Positions 54,928 to 63,253 of a stretch of DNA of 64,000 nucleotides are shown here, one piece after another. Source of the stretch: Paenibacillus sp. BSR1-1 (GTDB lineage Bacteria > Bacillota > Bacilli > Bacillales > Cytobacillaceae); contig NZ_JAQMWQ010000025.1 of NCBI RefSeq assembly GCF_030403775.1, positions 1 through 64,000 of the forward strand, given 5' to 3'. A model generated the notes under the pieces. The model saw only the letters and a program-made list of their open reading frames with translations. It searched no databases and was not told the origin of the DNA. Each line of letters opens with the position of its first letter. Positions within the stretch are counted from its first letter, which is position 1. The position numbers were made by a program, and so were the translations under genes.

Positions 54928-54959
54928 AAGCAATCGGTTAAAAACGATTGCTTTTTTAT
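54926..54959 (+). terminator. Intrinsic terminator of the acetyltransferase gene
   Basis: AAAGCAATCG / CGATTGCTTT stem with T-run. Confidence 0.8.
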
Positions 54960-55073
54960 TTGTATAAAGCTAAATTGGTAATTTCCGGTCCAATCAACTT
55001 AGTTTTAATTAATTAAAAAAACCAGAGCGAAAATTACGCCCTAGTCATTCATTTTAAAAATAAAGTAATATTA

Positions 55074-55232
55074 TTAATCCGTTACATTTTGTTCCAGCGA
55101 TTCATTTACCTCGTTAAGTCCCATTTGGAGCAAAAATTCTTCTAATTCCTCATTGGTTAATGTTTCAAAACGGCCATCATGAAAAAATATTTGAGTTTGA
55201 TTAGGATTAATTCTATTGATATTAAAACTCAT
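55074..55232 (-). CDS. Small acidic hypothetical protein, 52 aa
   Basis: MSFNINRINPNQTQIFFHDG then RFETLTNEELEEFLLQMGLN and an acidic end. Predicted helix-turn-helix hairpin in the second half, no Cys, no membrane segment. AAAGGAG is 8 nt before the ATG at 55232. Not recognised. 100 bases on its 3' side (54960-55073) hold nothing I can name. Confidence 0.6.
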   Translation of the reverse strand: MSFNINRINPNQTQIFFHDGRFETLTNEELEEFLLQMGLNEVNESLEQNVTD

Positions 55233-55319
55233 TTTCTTTGCTCCTTTCATCGATGATTATTTCCTATTATCAACAAAATAACCGCGTTTAATTCTTGAGG
55301 ATAACATGTTTTAACAATA

Positions 55320-55350
55320 AAAAAAGACCTGAATTTTATAACAGGTCTTA
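55320..55350 (-). terminator. Terminator of the SDR gene
   Basis: Minus-strand AAGACCTG / CAGGTCTT stem followed by TTTTTTT. Confidence 0.75.
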
Positions 55351-56121
55351 GATCTTATGTATTTTGCCCAGGACGTCTGTCCCGCCGGTGACTGGAATGA
55401 TACTTCCTGTAATAAAATCAGACTTTTCATCTGCGAGAAAGGCAATAACTCTTGCGATATCTTCACCTGTCCCCTGTCTTCTTTTGTCAGTATTTTGATT
55501 GGCCGTCCACGCTGCTTCGTCTATTTTCTTTTCCTTCCATTCGTTAATGATATCTCCTGGACTAACCATATTGGCCGTTATTCCGTTCTCTGCTTCTTCA
55601 ATTGCAATCGTTCTCGTAAGTGAGGCTAATCCTGCCTTGGCAGCCGCAAACGCGGAACGATACACCCAGCCAGGTGCAGTTTCGACACGGTCAAACCCAA
55701 GTGTAATAATCCTTCCCCATTTTTGTTGTCTCATTCCAGGAATCAACAGCTTTGACAAGTAAAAAACAGCACTCAAATTTCCTTGCAGAAGGTAGTCCCA
55801 TTCCTCGAAGGCATATTCGGTCATTTTCTTTCTCTCATGTATATACGGCCCAGCATTATGTACAAGCACATCTACAGTTCCATATTCAGAAAGAACTTGA
55901 TTAACCATTCGGATACAATCTTCTTTATTTGCAACATCCCCTTGAACAGCGATGTTTTTTGTCCCAAACATTTCAGATAAACTTTGTGTCAACAAAACAG
56001 CTTCTGATTCACTTCTACGATAATTAATTACAACCTGATATCCTTTTTCTGCAAGCTGATAGGCAGTCATTTTTCCGATGCCTGAGGCTCCGCCTGTAAT
56101 TAAAGCCGTTTTTATTTTCAC
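55348..56121 (-). CDS. SDR-family oxidoreductase with altered active site
   Basis: 257 aa, FabG-like Rossmann protein: cofactor motif TGGASGIG, NAG at 91-93 (ORF numbering from 56127), C-terminal GSIIPVTGGTD. The usual YxxxK reads FAAAK (Phe160, Lys164), and the catalytic Ser ~13 residues earlier is also missing (LGFDRVETAPG). It may therefore have lost reductase activity or use another mechanism. GTG 56121 lies 7 nt behind GAGGT. Divergent from GerP-like locus B. Confidence 0.82.
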   Translation of the reverse strand: MKIKTALITGGASGIGKMTAYQLAEKGYQVVINYRRSESEAVLLTQSLSEMFGTKNIAVQGDVANKEDCIRMVNQVLSEYGTVDVLVHNAGPYIHERKKMTEYAFEEWDYLLQGNLSAVFYLSKLLIPGMRQQKWGRIITLGFDRVETAPGWVYRSAFAAAKAGLASLTRTIAIEEAENGITANMVSPGDIINEWKEKKIDEAAWTANQNTDKRRQGTGEDIARVIAFLADEKSDFITGSIIPVTGGTDVLGKIHKI

Positions 56122-56235
56122 GACCATTACCTCACTATTTATAAAATTTCTCTCTTTACTATATGTTAAAAAGATTCATTTATATATGCAAATTTTAAAC
56201 AAATGTGTCCTTAAACAATAGCACAAGTTTTAATA

Positions 56236-56263
56236 ACGGATGGGCGAGTAATTGCATAGTATG
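56236..56263 (+). promoter_or_regulatory. Candidate SigK promoter of GerP-like locus B
   Basis: AC (56236-56237), 17-bp spacer, CATAGTATG (56255-56263), compared with the SigK pattern AC-N17-CATAnnnTA; one mismatch. It is about 35 nt before the first gene. SigK acts late in the mother cell, when coat and GerP proteins are made. Confidence 0.45.
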
Positions 56264-56296
56264 AGTGTGAGATATCAATAAAAAGGATGTGACAGG

Positions 56297-56539
56297 ATGC
56301 AGACTGTAATCAACATTTTCAGCTTGAAAATTAACAGTGTCTCTAATAACGGGTCTGTCAACATCGGTGAAGCCCTTCATAATGCCCATACCGCCAATAC
56401 AAAATCCCAGGGTCAAAATACGGCTTATGGTGATTTTGCACCGCCTAACGCAGCAATGGAAAACGTCTTTATTGATCCTGATGTCAATGATATGGGAGAT
56501 ATCGCAAATCCGTCAAACGTCTTTAGTAATCCGAAATAA
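56297..56539 (+). CDS. GerPA/PF-like spore germination protein
   Basis: 80 aa: INIFSLKINSVSNNGSVNIG, a HTANTKSQG segment and the tail FIDPDVNDMGDIANPSNVF. Strand, VNxG and F-I-D-P-D-V-x-D match GerPA/PF, proteins needed for germinants to pass the coat. AAAAAGGATGTGA is upstream of the ATG. First of five co-directional genes; the second gene is a close paralogue of the same length. Confidence 0.8.
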   Translation: MQTVINIFSLKINSVSNNGSVNIGEALHNAHTANTKSQGQNTAYGDFAPPNAAMENVFIDPDVNDMGDIANPSNVFSNPK

Positions 56540-56552
56540 AGGACTGAAAAAA

Positions 56553-56795
56553 ATGCCTTTTCAGATAAATGTTTTTAATATTAAAACAAATTCAGTAGCT
56601 AATAATGCCAATATTTCTCTGGGCCCTGCTGTCCAAAACAGCCATACAGCCAACCAAAAATGGGTTGGTGCGAATTTAGCACTGGGAGACTTATCACCCT
56701 CAAGTTCTTGCTCATTTAACGGATTCATCGATCCTGACGTAAGTGACCAAGATCAAATCGCGAACCCTTCCTTCCCAATGTCAGCTCAATTCTAG
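56553..56795 (+). CDS. GerPA/PF-like spore germination protein
   Basis: 80 aa starting MPFQINVFNIKTNSVANNAN, with HTANQKWVGANLALGD and FIDPDVSDQDQIANPSF. It is a tandem paralogue of the preceding gene (shared KTNSV/KINSV, NSHTAN/NAHTAN, FIDPDV, IANPS). AAAGGA is 9-10 nt upstream of the ATG at 56553. Gap to the previous gene 13 nt. Confidence 0.8.
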   Translation: MPFQINVFNIKTNSVANNANISLGPAVQNSHTANQKWVGANLALGDLSPSSSCSFNGFIDPDVSDQDQIANPSFPMSAQF

Positions 56796-56817
56796 ACTTT
56801 AGAGAGGATGAACAAAG

Positions 56818-57294
56818 ATGTTCCCGTGGAATATGTTCCCTTTTAATAAGAATATGAAGGATAGCATGAAAAATATGAAGCCTGAAGAAATTGAAAATTT
56901 CGTCCAGGATTTAATGCGAAAGATCATGCCCCAAAACATGATGGGCATGATGAATCCTCAGGATCTAATGAACGGATTTCAATCATCCGTTTCACAACAA
57001 CCGCAAATGACAGGAGTGTTAAATTCAGCCGCCTTTGAAACACATGATTTTGTTTTTGTGAGAATTCCACTTAAAAGTGATGAATGGCTCAAACAAATTC
57101 GCATTTATCATACGTCGAACAAATTAATTGTTGAACATATTCCTGAGCAAGAAGATAAACATACTATTACCCTGCCGGCAATTGTCCGAAAAAAAGGGGC
57201 TGCAGCCAATTATAAGGATGGAGTCCTTGAAATTAAAATTCCAAAAAATATTGATATGCAATATTCCCAAATCGACGTGACAGAAATCTTATAG
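56818..57294 (+). CDS. Divergent Hsp20/alpha-crystallin protein with Met-rich N-terminus
   Basis: 158 aa. The first ~65 residues are rich in Met, Phe and Asn (MFPWNMFPFNKNMKDSMKNM, NMMGMMNPQDLMNGF), then an alpha-crystallin-like domain DFVFVRIPLKSDEWLKQIRI to YKDGVLEIKIPK, retaining the GVLxIxIPK end of the family. CotP/CotM-type coat proteins have this design. Third gene of locus B; GAGAGGATG upstream of the ATG. Confidence 0.7.
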   Translation: MFPWNMFPFNKNMKDSMKNMKPEEIENFVQDLMRKIMPQNMMGMMNPQDLMNGFQSSVSQQPQMTGVLNSAAFETHDFVFVRIPLKSDEWLKQIRIYHTSNKLIVEHIPEQEDKHTITLPAIVRKKGAAANYKDGVLEIKIPKNIDMQYSQIDVTEIL

Positions 57295-57367
57295 GCGTCG
57301 ATTTTTTTTTGCATGTTTTTGACAAGGAAAAATATGATGAGAATAGGGATGATTAAAATGAGGTGGT

Positions 57368-57832
57368 ATGATGGAAGTTGATAAATTAAAAAAATGGCTG
57401 GATGTGGCCCAGCAATTTCAATCAGAGAAATTTTGGAATCAAATTTTTAATGAAAACAATAGACCATCTTCCTTAAATCCCGTATCTGCCGTGAATGAAT
57501 TTTTCCCTAAATGCGATTTATACGAAACGGAAAATGAACTTATTGTTGAAGCCGAAATACCAGGCTTAGACAGGGATTCCCTCCAAATCTCCGTGCAGCA
57601 GCAGGTCTTGGCCATAAAAGGAGAATTTAAAGCCTTCCAGCAAAATCGAAAATATTATCTGAAGGAACGAGCAAGCCGTTCTTTCAAAAAGGAATTACTA
57701 TTACCCTATCCAATATTCGTTCATAAAATAAAGTCTGAACTTCGCAATGGTGTGTTAACCTTATCCATGCCAATGAACCGTGAGGAAGTCGAGGACATCC
57801 CTATCACCTTCGAGCAATCCAATCCTGAATAG
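57368..57832 (+). CDS. Hsp20/alpha-crystallin protein, spore-type
   Basis: 154 aa, starting MEVDKLKKWLDVAQQF like the Hsp20 of locus A, with a full alpha-crystallin domain (CDLYETENELIVEAEIPGLD, then RNGVLTLSMP). Start ATG 57368 or 57371 behind GAGGTGGT. The 73-bp gap before it contains a TTGACA-like box but no clear promoter. Fourth gene of locus B, 9 nt before the GerPC-like gene. Confidence 0.8.
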   Translation: MMEVDKLKKWLDVAQQFQSEKFWNQIFNENNRPSSLNPVSAVNEFFPKCDLYETENELIVEAEIPGLDRDSLQISVQQQVLAIKGEFKAFQQNRKYYLKERASRSFKKELLLPYPIFVHKIKSELRNGVLTLSMPMNREEVEDIPITFEQSNPE

Positions 57833-57841
57833 AGGGATTTT

Positions 57842-58204
57842 ATGCGGTTTCTATTTCGCTTTTTTATCTCCAAAAAAGCTTTTTTACAAAAAATCACGGA
57901 ATTAGAAAAAAAGATATCCATGCTTGAAGCCAATTTACACGAATCCAAAACTACCCCTGATGAAACCATCCAAAAAGAAAACCAGCCGACCATTAAAATT
58001 GAACACCTTCAAGTTGATAAAATCATTATTGAACATTTAGATTATGCCAATAACTTTGGGCAATTGGGAATTAAAGATTTATCAGGTAAATTAAATATTG
58101 GCACAAGCTATGAAGGGGATCTTACTAAATTAGTCGATGAAAAAATTGCAGAAAAACTTTCAAAACAAGCTAAGGTAAACCTCAAAGCTAAAAAAGAAGA
58201 TTAA
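57842..58204 (+). CDS. GerPC-like spore protein
   Basis: 120 aa: an aromatic/basic N-terminus (MRFLFRFFISKKAFLQKITE), a short coiled coil (about 12-35), the core NNFGQLGIKDLSGKLNIG (about 70-88), and a Lys-rich tail ending KAKKED. The core is almost identical to that of the protein at 5951-6364 (NNFGQLGIKELKGKLNIG) and resembles GerPC. GAGGG is 5-6 nt upstream of the ATG. Last gene of locus B. Confidence 0.65.
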   Translation: MRFLFRFFISKKAFLQKITELEKKISMLEANLHESKTTPDETIQKENQPTIKIEHLQVDKIIIEHLDYANNFGQLGIKDLSGKLNIGTSYEGDLTKLVDEKIAEKLSKQAKVNLKAKKED

Positions 58205-58230
58205 AGACAGCCATCGCGGCTGTCTTTTAA
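58203..58230 (+). terminator. Intrinsic terminator of locus B
   Basis: AAAGACAGCC / GGCTGTCTTT stem, 5-nt loop. Confidence 0.75.
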
Positions 58231-58694
58231 TGTCCCTTATTATGTTCCTCCATGTTCATACCTTCCATGGAATCTTTCGCGTTTGGATCCTCTTTTTCAC
58301 TAGGAGTCCCGACAACAAATTCTTTTTTAGGCATATTGTGCATATCTCTTGCTGTAACATGTGAAACGATATAATACGTACCTTCCTGATCGAACGATTT
58401 CTCCAGACGATAAATGCCGTTCTTCGGGTTTTTAATCGCGATTTTTTGATGCTTTTCATCTTTTGAACGCCATATCTCAAATATCACTTCATCAGCATCA
58501 TTAACCGCTTCCTTTCCTTGAGAAACTTTAGCTTCAAAAGTGACAGGCTGATTTAATTTTGCCGGTTCCGGATTGATTGATAAATTTACTTCCAACATTT
58601 CAGGCAGTTCAGATGATTGCTTCTCTTCTTTACTACAGGACACAGCAACAATCAGAAATAGAACAGAAATAATACCGATTACAAACTTTTTCAT
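58227..58694 (-). CDS. YtkA-like lipoprotein
   Basis: 155 aa: lipoprotein signal with lipobox AVSC (Cys20), then an Ig-like YtkA/FixH domain (LSINPEPAKLNQPVTFEAKV, GTYYIVSHVTARDMHNMPKK) and a Met/His-rich tail (MEGMNMEEHNKGH) that could bind copper. Function unknown; such proteins are found near cytochrome oxidase or copper genes. ATG with AGGAGTGA upstream. Confidence 0.75.
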   Translation of the reverse strand: MKKFVIGIISVLFLIVAVSCSKEEKQSSELPEMLEVNLSINPEPAKLNQPVTFEAKVSQGKEAVNDADEVIFEIWRSKDEKHQKIAIKNPKNGIYRLEKSFDQEGTYYIVSHVTARDMHNMPKKEFVVGTPSEKEDPNAKDSMEGMNMEEHNKGH

Positions 58695-58706
58695 TATAGG
58701 TCACTC

Positions 58707-58976
58707 CTAACTTAATTCTTCCATCATTTCATTATGAAGCATGATTAACTGTATTTTAACTTCATCTGAAATTGTAGAATCGACAACTCTCTTCGTAGCG
58801 AAGTAGTATTTTTCATACTTGTTTTTCCTTATTCTAGGATGGGAGTTTTCGTCCAGCAGCTCCCTTTTAATAGCCTCAAGTAATATTTCTTCACTGTTTT
58901 TTTCACCCGGCGCTAATAACCGATTGTTCCAAATCGAGCGGTATTGTTCTAATAAAGCATCAAAATCTATAGGCAA
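58707..58976 (-). CDS. Hypothetical helical protein, 89 aa
   Basis: MPIDFDALLEQYRSIWNNRL followed by EKNSEEILLEAIKRELLDEN and a charged, helical end. No Cys or membrane segment. TTG start at 58976 with GGAGGG 7 nt upstream. Directly (12 nt) before the YtkA-like lipoprotein gene, so probably co-transcribed. Family not recognised. Confidence 0.6.
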   Translation of the reverse strand: MPIDFDALLEQYRSIWNNRLLAPGEKNSEEILLEAIKRELLDENSHPRIRKNKYEKYYFATKRVVDSTISDEVKIQLIMLHNEMMEELS

Positions 58977-59072
58977 AGATATCCCTCCTCTTTCCTGCCA
59001 TTGCCATTGTTACATATTTACTATCATTATTGCAAAAAATAGATTTTAACAATATAAAGAAAGGAGAATACT

Positions 59073-59318
59073 ATGTCTACGCCCTATAAATGCCCAAATT
59101 GCAAAACAAATCGAAGCCGTTTTAATATTATTCAACAAGTCTCTCATTCCGTAAAGCTTGACCCTCAATCAGGTGCAGTTGTCCGAGAATATGGTGAAAA
59201 TGAATTAGAGCCTTTTCACCTCCCATATAATGGACCAGAATATCGGATTCAATGCGGTGCATGCGGCCTAATTGAAGATGAACGTACATTTATAAAGTTT
59301 GGTGAGCAGCCAATATAA
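59073..59318 (+). CDS. Zinc-ribbon protein, 81 aa
   Basis: [12 protein letters not shown] near the N-terminus and [10 protein letters not shown] near the C-terminus form a two-pair zinc ribbon; between them [28 protein letters not shown] lies 8 nt before the ATG. Conserved-looking but unnamed; probably a small DNA/RNA-associated zinc protein of Bacillaceae. Confidence 0.65.
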   Translation: MSTPYKCPNCKTNRSRFNIIQQVSHSVKLDPQSGAVVREYGENELEPFHLPYNGPEYRIQCGACGLIEDERTFIKFGEQPI

Positions 59319-59320
59319 AC

Positions 59321-59352
59321 GAAAAACACCTTATTTTTAAGGTGTTTTTCGT
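59321..59352. terminator. Bidirectional terminator
   Basis: AAAAACACCTTA / TAAGGTGTTTTT stem with short loop. Confidence 0.8.
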
Positions 59353-59353
59353 T

Positions 59354-60175
59354 TTATCTTAATCTGTTTTCTTTTAAAAAATCCTCAGAATCCACTTTCC
59401 AAGCATCTGTAGGGGAAAAGCGAATTAAGTGAATGTTCCCATTAAATGATTGACTTCCCCTATTCTTAATAAACCAATCCACTACAACCGGCACATCCAA
59501 ACTAATTTCCTCCGTTAAATCCTCTGGGGGCAGCTCCTCCATCCGTGAAATTCTAACATTGTCGACTTTGGCCAAAATAGGCTTCCACTTAATTTTTTGC
59601 AAGGAAGCCTCAGACGTAATCTGTCTATCCTGCTGTTTAAAGCCAGCTATGTAGGCATTTATTACATCATATGGATTTGCTTTTCCAAAATAATCATCTA
59701 GTTTCCCAGAGGCCTTTAACACCATGAGCATATGAGATAAGTCCATTGAGTTGGTTCGATGGGTTGTACTGCCATAAAAATGAATACAAAAATGTCCTGG
59801 AAAATTATTCTTTAGTGCTCCTGCTCCATGAGGCATTCCGTGCATGGAAGCCGCGATCCATTGGTCTTTGTGCATAACGATAATCGCACGACGTTTCCAA
59901 CTCCATTTTCCCCCATAGATTTTTTTCATGATTTTTGTATCTTTGACGGTTAAGGGCTGTACATCTGCATGATGACTGCCTGCCCGGCGCTGTACTTTAA
60001 ATTGTTTCCCCGTTTCAATGTCCATGACAGTAAATTTGGTGTATTTAGGCAAAATGTGATTGACTTCTTTCCATTTTAACATTTCTATTTTATAGCTAAT
60101 ATCTGTGGCAGCTTGAACACCTTGTCCATGCAGGAGGATGACAATTATTACGAAAAATAACGATACTCTCTTCAT
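59354..60175 (-). CDS. Secreted protein with HFCIHF motif
   Basis: 273 aa with a signal peptide (about 1-22). The middle contains GSHHADVQPLTVKDTKIMKK, YGGKWSWKRRA and GHFCIHFYGSTTH with one Cys and surrounding His, which looks like a catalytic Cys/His centre of an L,D-transpeptidase-like or other cell-wall enzyme. I know the HFCIHF...TH pattern from secreted Firmicutes proteins, often with peptidoglycan-binding domains, but no verified function. ATG 60175 behind AAGGGGGGA. Single gene. Confidence 0.6.
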   Translation of the reverse strand: MKRVSLFFVIIVILLHGQGVQAATDISYKIEMLKWKEVNHILPKYTKFTVMDIETGKQFKVQRRAGSHHADVQPLTVKDTKIMKKIYGGKWSWKRRAIIVMHKDQWIAASMHGMPHGAGALKNNFPGHFCIHFYGSTTHRTNSMDLSHMLMVLKASGKLDDYFGKANPYDVINAYIAGFKQQDRQITSEASLQKIKWKPILAKVDNVRISRMEELPPEDLTEEISLDVPVVVDWFIKNRGSQSFNGNIHLIRFSPTDAWKVDSEDFLKENRLR

Positions 60176-60246
60176 GAAATCCCCCCTTAATGTGAATTTT
60201 TCTACATTAAAAGAGTTACCTGAAGAAGAAATTATCATTCATCGAT

Positions 60247-61167
60247 TTAAGGATTTTTCTTTTCATTTTCAAGGATAAAAAGCTGTGTTTGAATTTGCGG
60301 CCAATCGATATTCTCTCCAATGAATACAAGATTTAATGGTAAATTCATATATTCCTTGATATACAAGGGCATGCCATAAGAAAATTGAAAAAGAAATGGA
60401 TGGTCTGAATAATCAAACTTGATATATCCTTTAATTCGATAAATCGTATCAGGCAAACCTCGCAAAAACTCTTCAAATTCAGTTTGGCTTATTGATGTAG
60501 TAAATTGGTAAACAAAGGTGGTTAGATGTAAAGGAATCTTGAGCGACTCTTTATTGAACGAAACAGAAAGATTTCTAAGTTGCGTGATGGAAACCTGTGA
60601 GTAATTCGTCAGGAGGCATCTTGCTTTTGAATTCGCAGCTTGCATTTCAAACGTAATATTCGCCTGCTGGCCCTCTGTTAGTTCATTCATTTTATTAATG
60701 AGAATGAAATCTGCATGCCTTACTTGTTCAAGAATAAGCTGCTGCAGCTGTGGACTTAGTGACTTTCGGTTGAGCCATCTTGTACCATCTACAGTAGTAA
60801 TGATCCCTTTTATGTTAAGCTTATCCGCAAATAGTGGAGAAAGAATTGCATCTAAAACCTCTACAGGATGAGCAGCTCCTGTTGTTTCAATATAGATAAC
60901 CTCTGGTTTCTCATCTAATAACAATCCTTGCAGCTGTGCCTCAAGCTTGTCCTGAATTGAGCAGCAAATGCAGCCACCCAACAATTCCTTCAATGATACA
61001 TCATTTTCATCAATGGCATCCGAATCAATCGATACCTTTCCAAGCTCATTCATCATCACTGCTACTTTTCTTCCAGATTTCTGTTCATCTTCAAGCAATC
61101 GTTTTAACAAGGTTGTTTTTCCGCTTCCTAAAAATCCAGATAATATATAAACCTCAGCTTTTTTCAT
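60247..61167 (-). CDS. COG0523 (CobW-like) metallochaperone GTPase
   Basis: 306 aa. P-loop GFLGSGKT (11-18), metal site GGCICC (64-69), Walker B region YIETTGAAHP and NKMN guanine motif, and a C-terminal CobW_C domain. These GTPases deliver zinc or other metals to target enzymes. ATG 61167 with AAGGGA upstream. Zur or other metal operators could not be identified in the 60 bp upstream. Confidence 0.85.
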   Translation of the reverse strand: MKKAEVYILSGFLGSGKTTLLKRLLEDEQKSGRKVAVMMNELGKVSIDSDAIDENDVSLKELLGGCICCSIQDKLEAQLQGLLLDEKPEVIYIETTGAAHPVEVLDAILSPLFADKLNIKGIITTVDGTRWLNRKSLSPQLQQLILEQVRHADFILINKMNELTEGQQANITFEMQAANSKARCLLTNYSQVSITQLRNLSVSFNKESLKIPLHLTTFVYQFTTSISQTEFEEFLRGLPDTIYRIKGYIKFDYSDHPFLFQFSYGMPLYIKEYMNLPLNLVFIGENIDWPQIQTQLFILENEKKNP

Positions 61168-61211
61168 CAATATTTCCCTTCTTACCTTTTAAGATTCTTA
61201 TATTATAACTG

Positions 61212-61242
61212 AAAAAGCGGATGAAAAAATCATCCGCTTTTA
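61212..61242 (-). terminator. Terminator of the small secreted protein gene
   Basis: Minus-strand AAAAGCGGATGA / TCATCCGCTTTT stem, T-run after; overlaps the stop region. Confidence 0.75.
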
Positions 61243-61484
61243 AAAAGGTTCAATGCCTCTTTGATAAGAACTGGTGCTAATGCAGCTAGTTGTTCAACTG
61301 ATTTGTCAGCATTAACTAAGAAATTCTCTACCTTTTTATTCGTTTCCTCTGATAATCCAGCCGAATCTTTTACTTTTTGAAAAACAGAATCAACTTCAGA
61401 CTTGAATCCGTTATGAAAAAACGAATTTAGCGGACCGTAGCCCAAAATGGAAAATACAATTACAGCTATGCATAGCTTTCTCAT
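61230..61484 (-). CDS. Small exported helical protein, 84 aa
   Basis: A hydrophobic N-terminus (MRKLCIAVIVFSILGYGPLN) looks like a signal or anchor, then amphipathic helices (SEVDSVFQKVKDSAGLSEET, NKKVENFL). ATG 61484 is preferred as GGAAGGAAG lies 10 nt upstream; an ATG 21 nt earlier has weaker support. Unrecognised; single gene. Confidence 0.55.
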   Translation of the reverse strand: MRKLCIAVIVFSILGYGPLNSFFHNGFKSEVDSVFQKVKDSAGLSEETNKKVENFLVNADKSVEQLAALAPVLIKEALNLFKSG

Positions 61485-61562
61485 GAATCTAATACTTCCT
61501 TCCATTCATTTACTTTCCATTTTAGGATAGAACCTTAAGAGATATACAGGCCCAAATAAAAA

Positions 61563-61588
61563 ACCCGACTCCTTATGGAATCGGGCAT
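61563..61588 (-). terminator. Terminator of the S41 protease gene
   Basis: Minus-strand CCCGATTCC / GGAGTCGGG stem and six T. Confidence 0.8.
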
Positions 61589-61594
61589 TGTCTG

Positions 61595-63091
61595 CTATTT
61601 CATTCTGCCTTTTAATACTTCAACTGCCTTTTGCAATTGAGTATCACTCGTTTTAATTTTTTCTCTTAACAGGTCCATTAGCTTCAAGGTAGCATCACCT
61701 TTTAGCACCCCATTTACTGGGAGTTTCTGTGCTTTTTGGAATGCGATAACAGCTGCTTTCGTTTTTTCGTCAAAAAAGCCATCCTCGCGCCCTGGATCGT
61801 ACCCAATCGCTTTAAGCATTTTTTGCGCTGTTTGAACTTCAGTTGAAGAAGTAGAAAGCGCTAGTTCTTTATCAGGATTAATAATTGGCAATGTTGCATA
61901 TTGAGGTAAGGCTACTTCGTAATCTGGTTTAATTCCTTTTTTATGAATCCAATTACCGTTTGGTGTCAGCCATTTTGCGATGGTGAATTTTAAGTTGGAA
62001 CCATCCGCAAAATCTGAAGCAGTTTGAACTGTTCCTTTACCAAAGGACTTTTCCCCAACTAACGGAACACCAGCAGATTCTTTAACGGCTGCGGAAAGAA
62101 TTTCAGAAGCACTTGCGCTTCCCTTGTCAATCAAGACAACTAACGGAAGGGTAGGATTGCCCTTATTTTCAGAAGGAATTTCTGTTATTTTACCGTTACG
62201 GTCTTCTTCTTTAACGATAACTTTTCCTTTTGGGACGAACATACTGGAGATTGTTACAGCTTGATCTAATAATCCACCAGGATTTTGCCTTAGGTCTAGT
62301 ACAAGCCCCTTCATACCCTTCTTTTGTAAGTCATTGAGCGTTTTAACAAGCTCGTTAGATGTATTGCTGGAGAAACTGGTAATTTGGACTTTGGCAATTT
62401 TGTCATCTACCATTTCGCCATAAACGGTTTCAATCGGTATCTCATCTCGAACTATTGGTACACTCATTGGAGCATTGGTGCCCGGTCTTTGAATAGATAA
62501 TTCAACCTTGGTACCCTTTTTACCGCGAATCATTGTCACCGCTTGGGTTGAATTCATACCCTGAAGGCTCTTTCCATCCACTGATAGAATAATGTCATTT
62601 GGTTTTAAGCCCGCTTTTTCAGCAGGTGATCCTTTGATCGGTGAAACGATTGTTATATGGCCGTCTTTTTCTTGAATTTCTGCACCAATACCTTCGAATG
62701 ATGAGGAAATGCTGCTATGAAAGCTCTTCGCTTCATCTTTACTCATATAATCTGAGTAAGGGTCATCAAGAGCTTCAACCATACCGTTGATTGCACCATT
62801 GATCAGCTTATTTTGGCTCGTTCCTTTGTAGTACTTATTTTTCAATGTATCATAAGCTTCATAAAGCTTATTAAATTCCTGCCTATCATTGGCAGCCGGC
62901 ACAACCTTTTCTTTGCCAAACGAGAAGGCAACAGTTGTAATTCCAGCAGATAGAAAAACGATAAAAAACAAAAGCATAATAAAATGGAATTTCTTGAATC
63001 GAATATAGCTTGACCTATTTTCCGTCATTTGCTCCTGTTCAACCTTTTCCTGGTCTTTTTTCTCTTCTTCCAAAGCCTTCACCACTTTCAT
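61595..63091 (-). CDS. C-terminal processing protease (CtpA/CtpB, S41)
   Basis: 498 aa. A charged cytosolic N-terminus (1-34), one membrane helix (about 35-57), a PDZ domain (about 130-205), the S41 core with catalytic Ser in GSASASE (324-330) and Lys352 in FGKGTVQ, and a peptidoglycan-binding domain (about 410-470). B. subtilis has CtpA and CtpB; CtpB cleaves SpoIVFA in sporulation. Sequence shares features of both (GREDGxF as in CtpB), so I do not name it. The 34-residue charged N-terminus is longer than usual; the start may be internal. Confidence 0.88.
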   Translation of the reverse strand: MKVVKALEEEKKDQEKVEQEQMTENRSSYIRFKKFHFIMLLFFIVFLSAGITTVAFSFGKEKVVPAANDRQEFNKLYEAYDTLKNKYYKGTSQNKLINGAINGMVEALDDPYSDYMSKDEAKSFHSSISSSFEGIGAEIQEKDGHITIVSPIKGSPAEKAGLKPNDIILSVDGKSLQGMNSTQAVTMIRGKKGTKVELSIQRPGTNAPMSVPIVRDEIPIETVYGEMVDDKIAKVQITSFSSNTSNELVKTLNDLQKKGMKGLVLDLRQNPGGLLDQAVTISSMFVPKGKVIVKEEDRNGKITEIPSENKGNPTLPLVVLIDKGSASASEILSAAVKESAGVPLVGEKSFGKGTVQTASDFADGSNLKFTIAKWLTPNGNWIHKKGIKPDYEVALPQYATLPIINPDKELALSTSSTEVQTAQKMLKAIGYDPGREDGFFDEKTKAAVIAFQKAQKLPVNGVLKGDATLKLMDLLREKIKTSDTQLQKAVEVLKGRMK

Positions 63092-63207
63092 TAACCATAA
63101 AAAATAAGCATTATTAATTTTAACCCTTAGTGTTTAGAATAACATCTTTTTAATAAAATTAACAAAGAAAAAGTAAAGAAAATAGAGCAAAGGATTAAAA
63201 GCTTTAA

Positions 63208-63232
63208 AAAAGCACCTGCCAAAAGGAAGGTG
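63208..63232 (-). terminator. Terminator of the P-type ATPase gene
   Basis: Minus-strand GCACCT / AGGTGC stem with T-run, downstream of the stop at 63254. Confidence 0.65.
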
Positions 63233-63253
63233 CCGTTAACATATTTCTTATCA

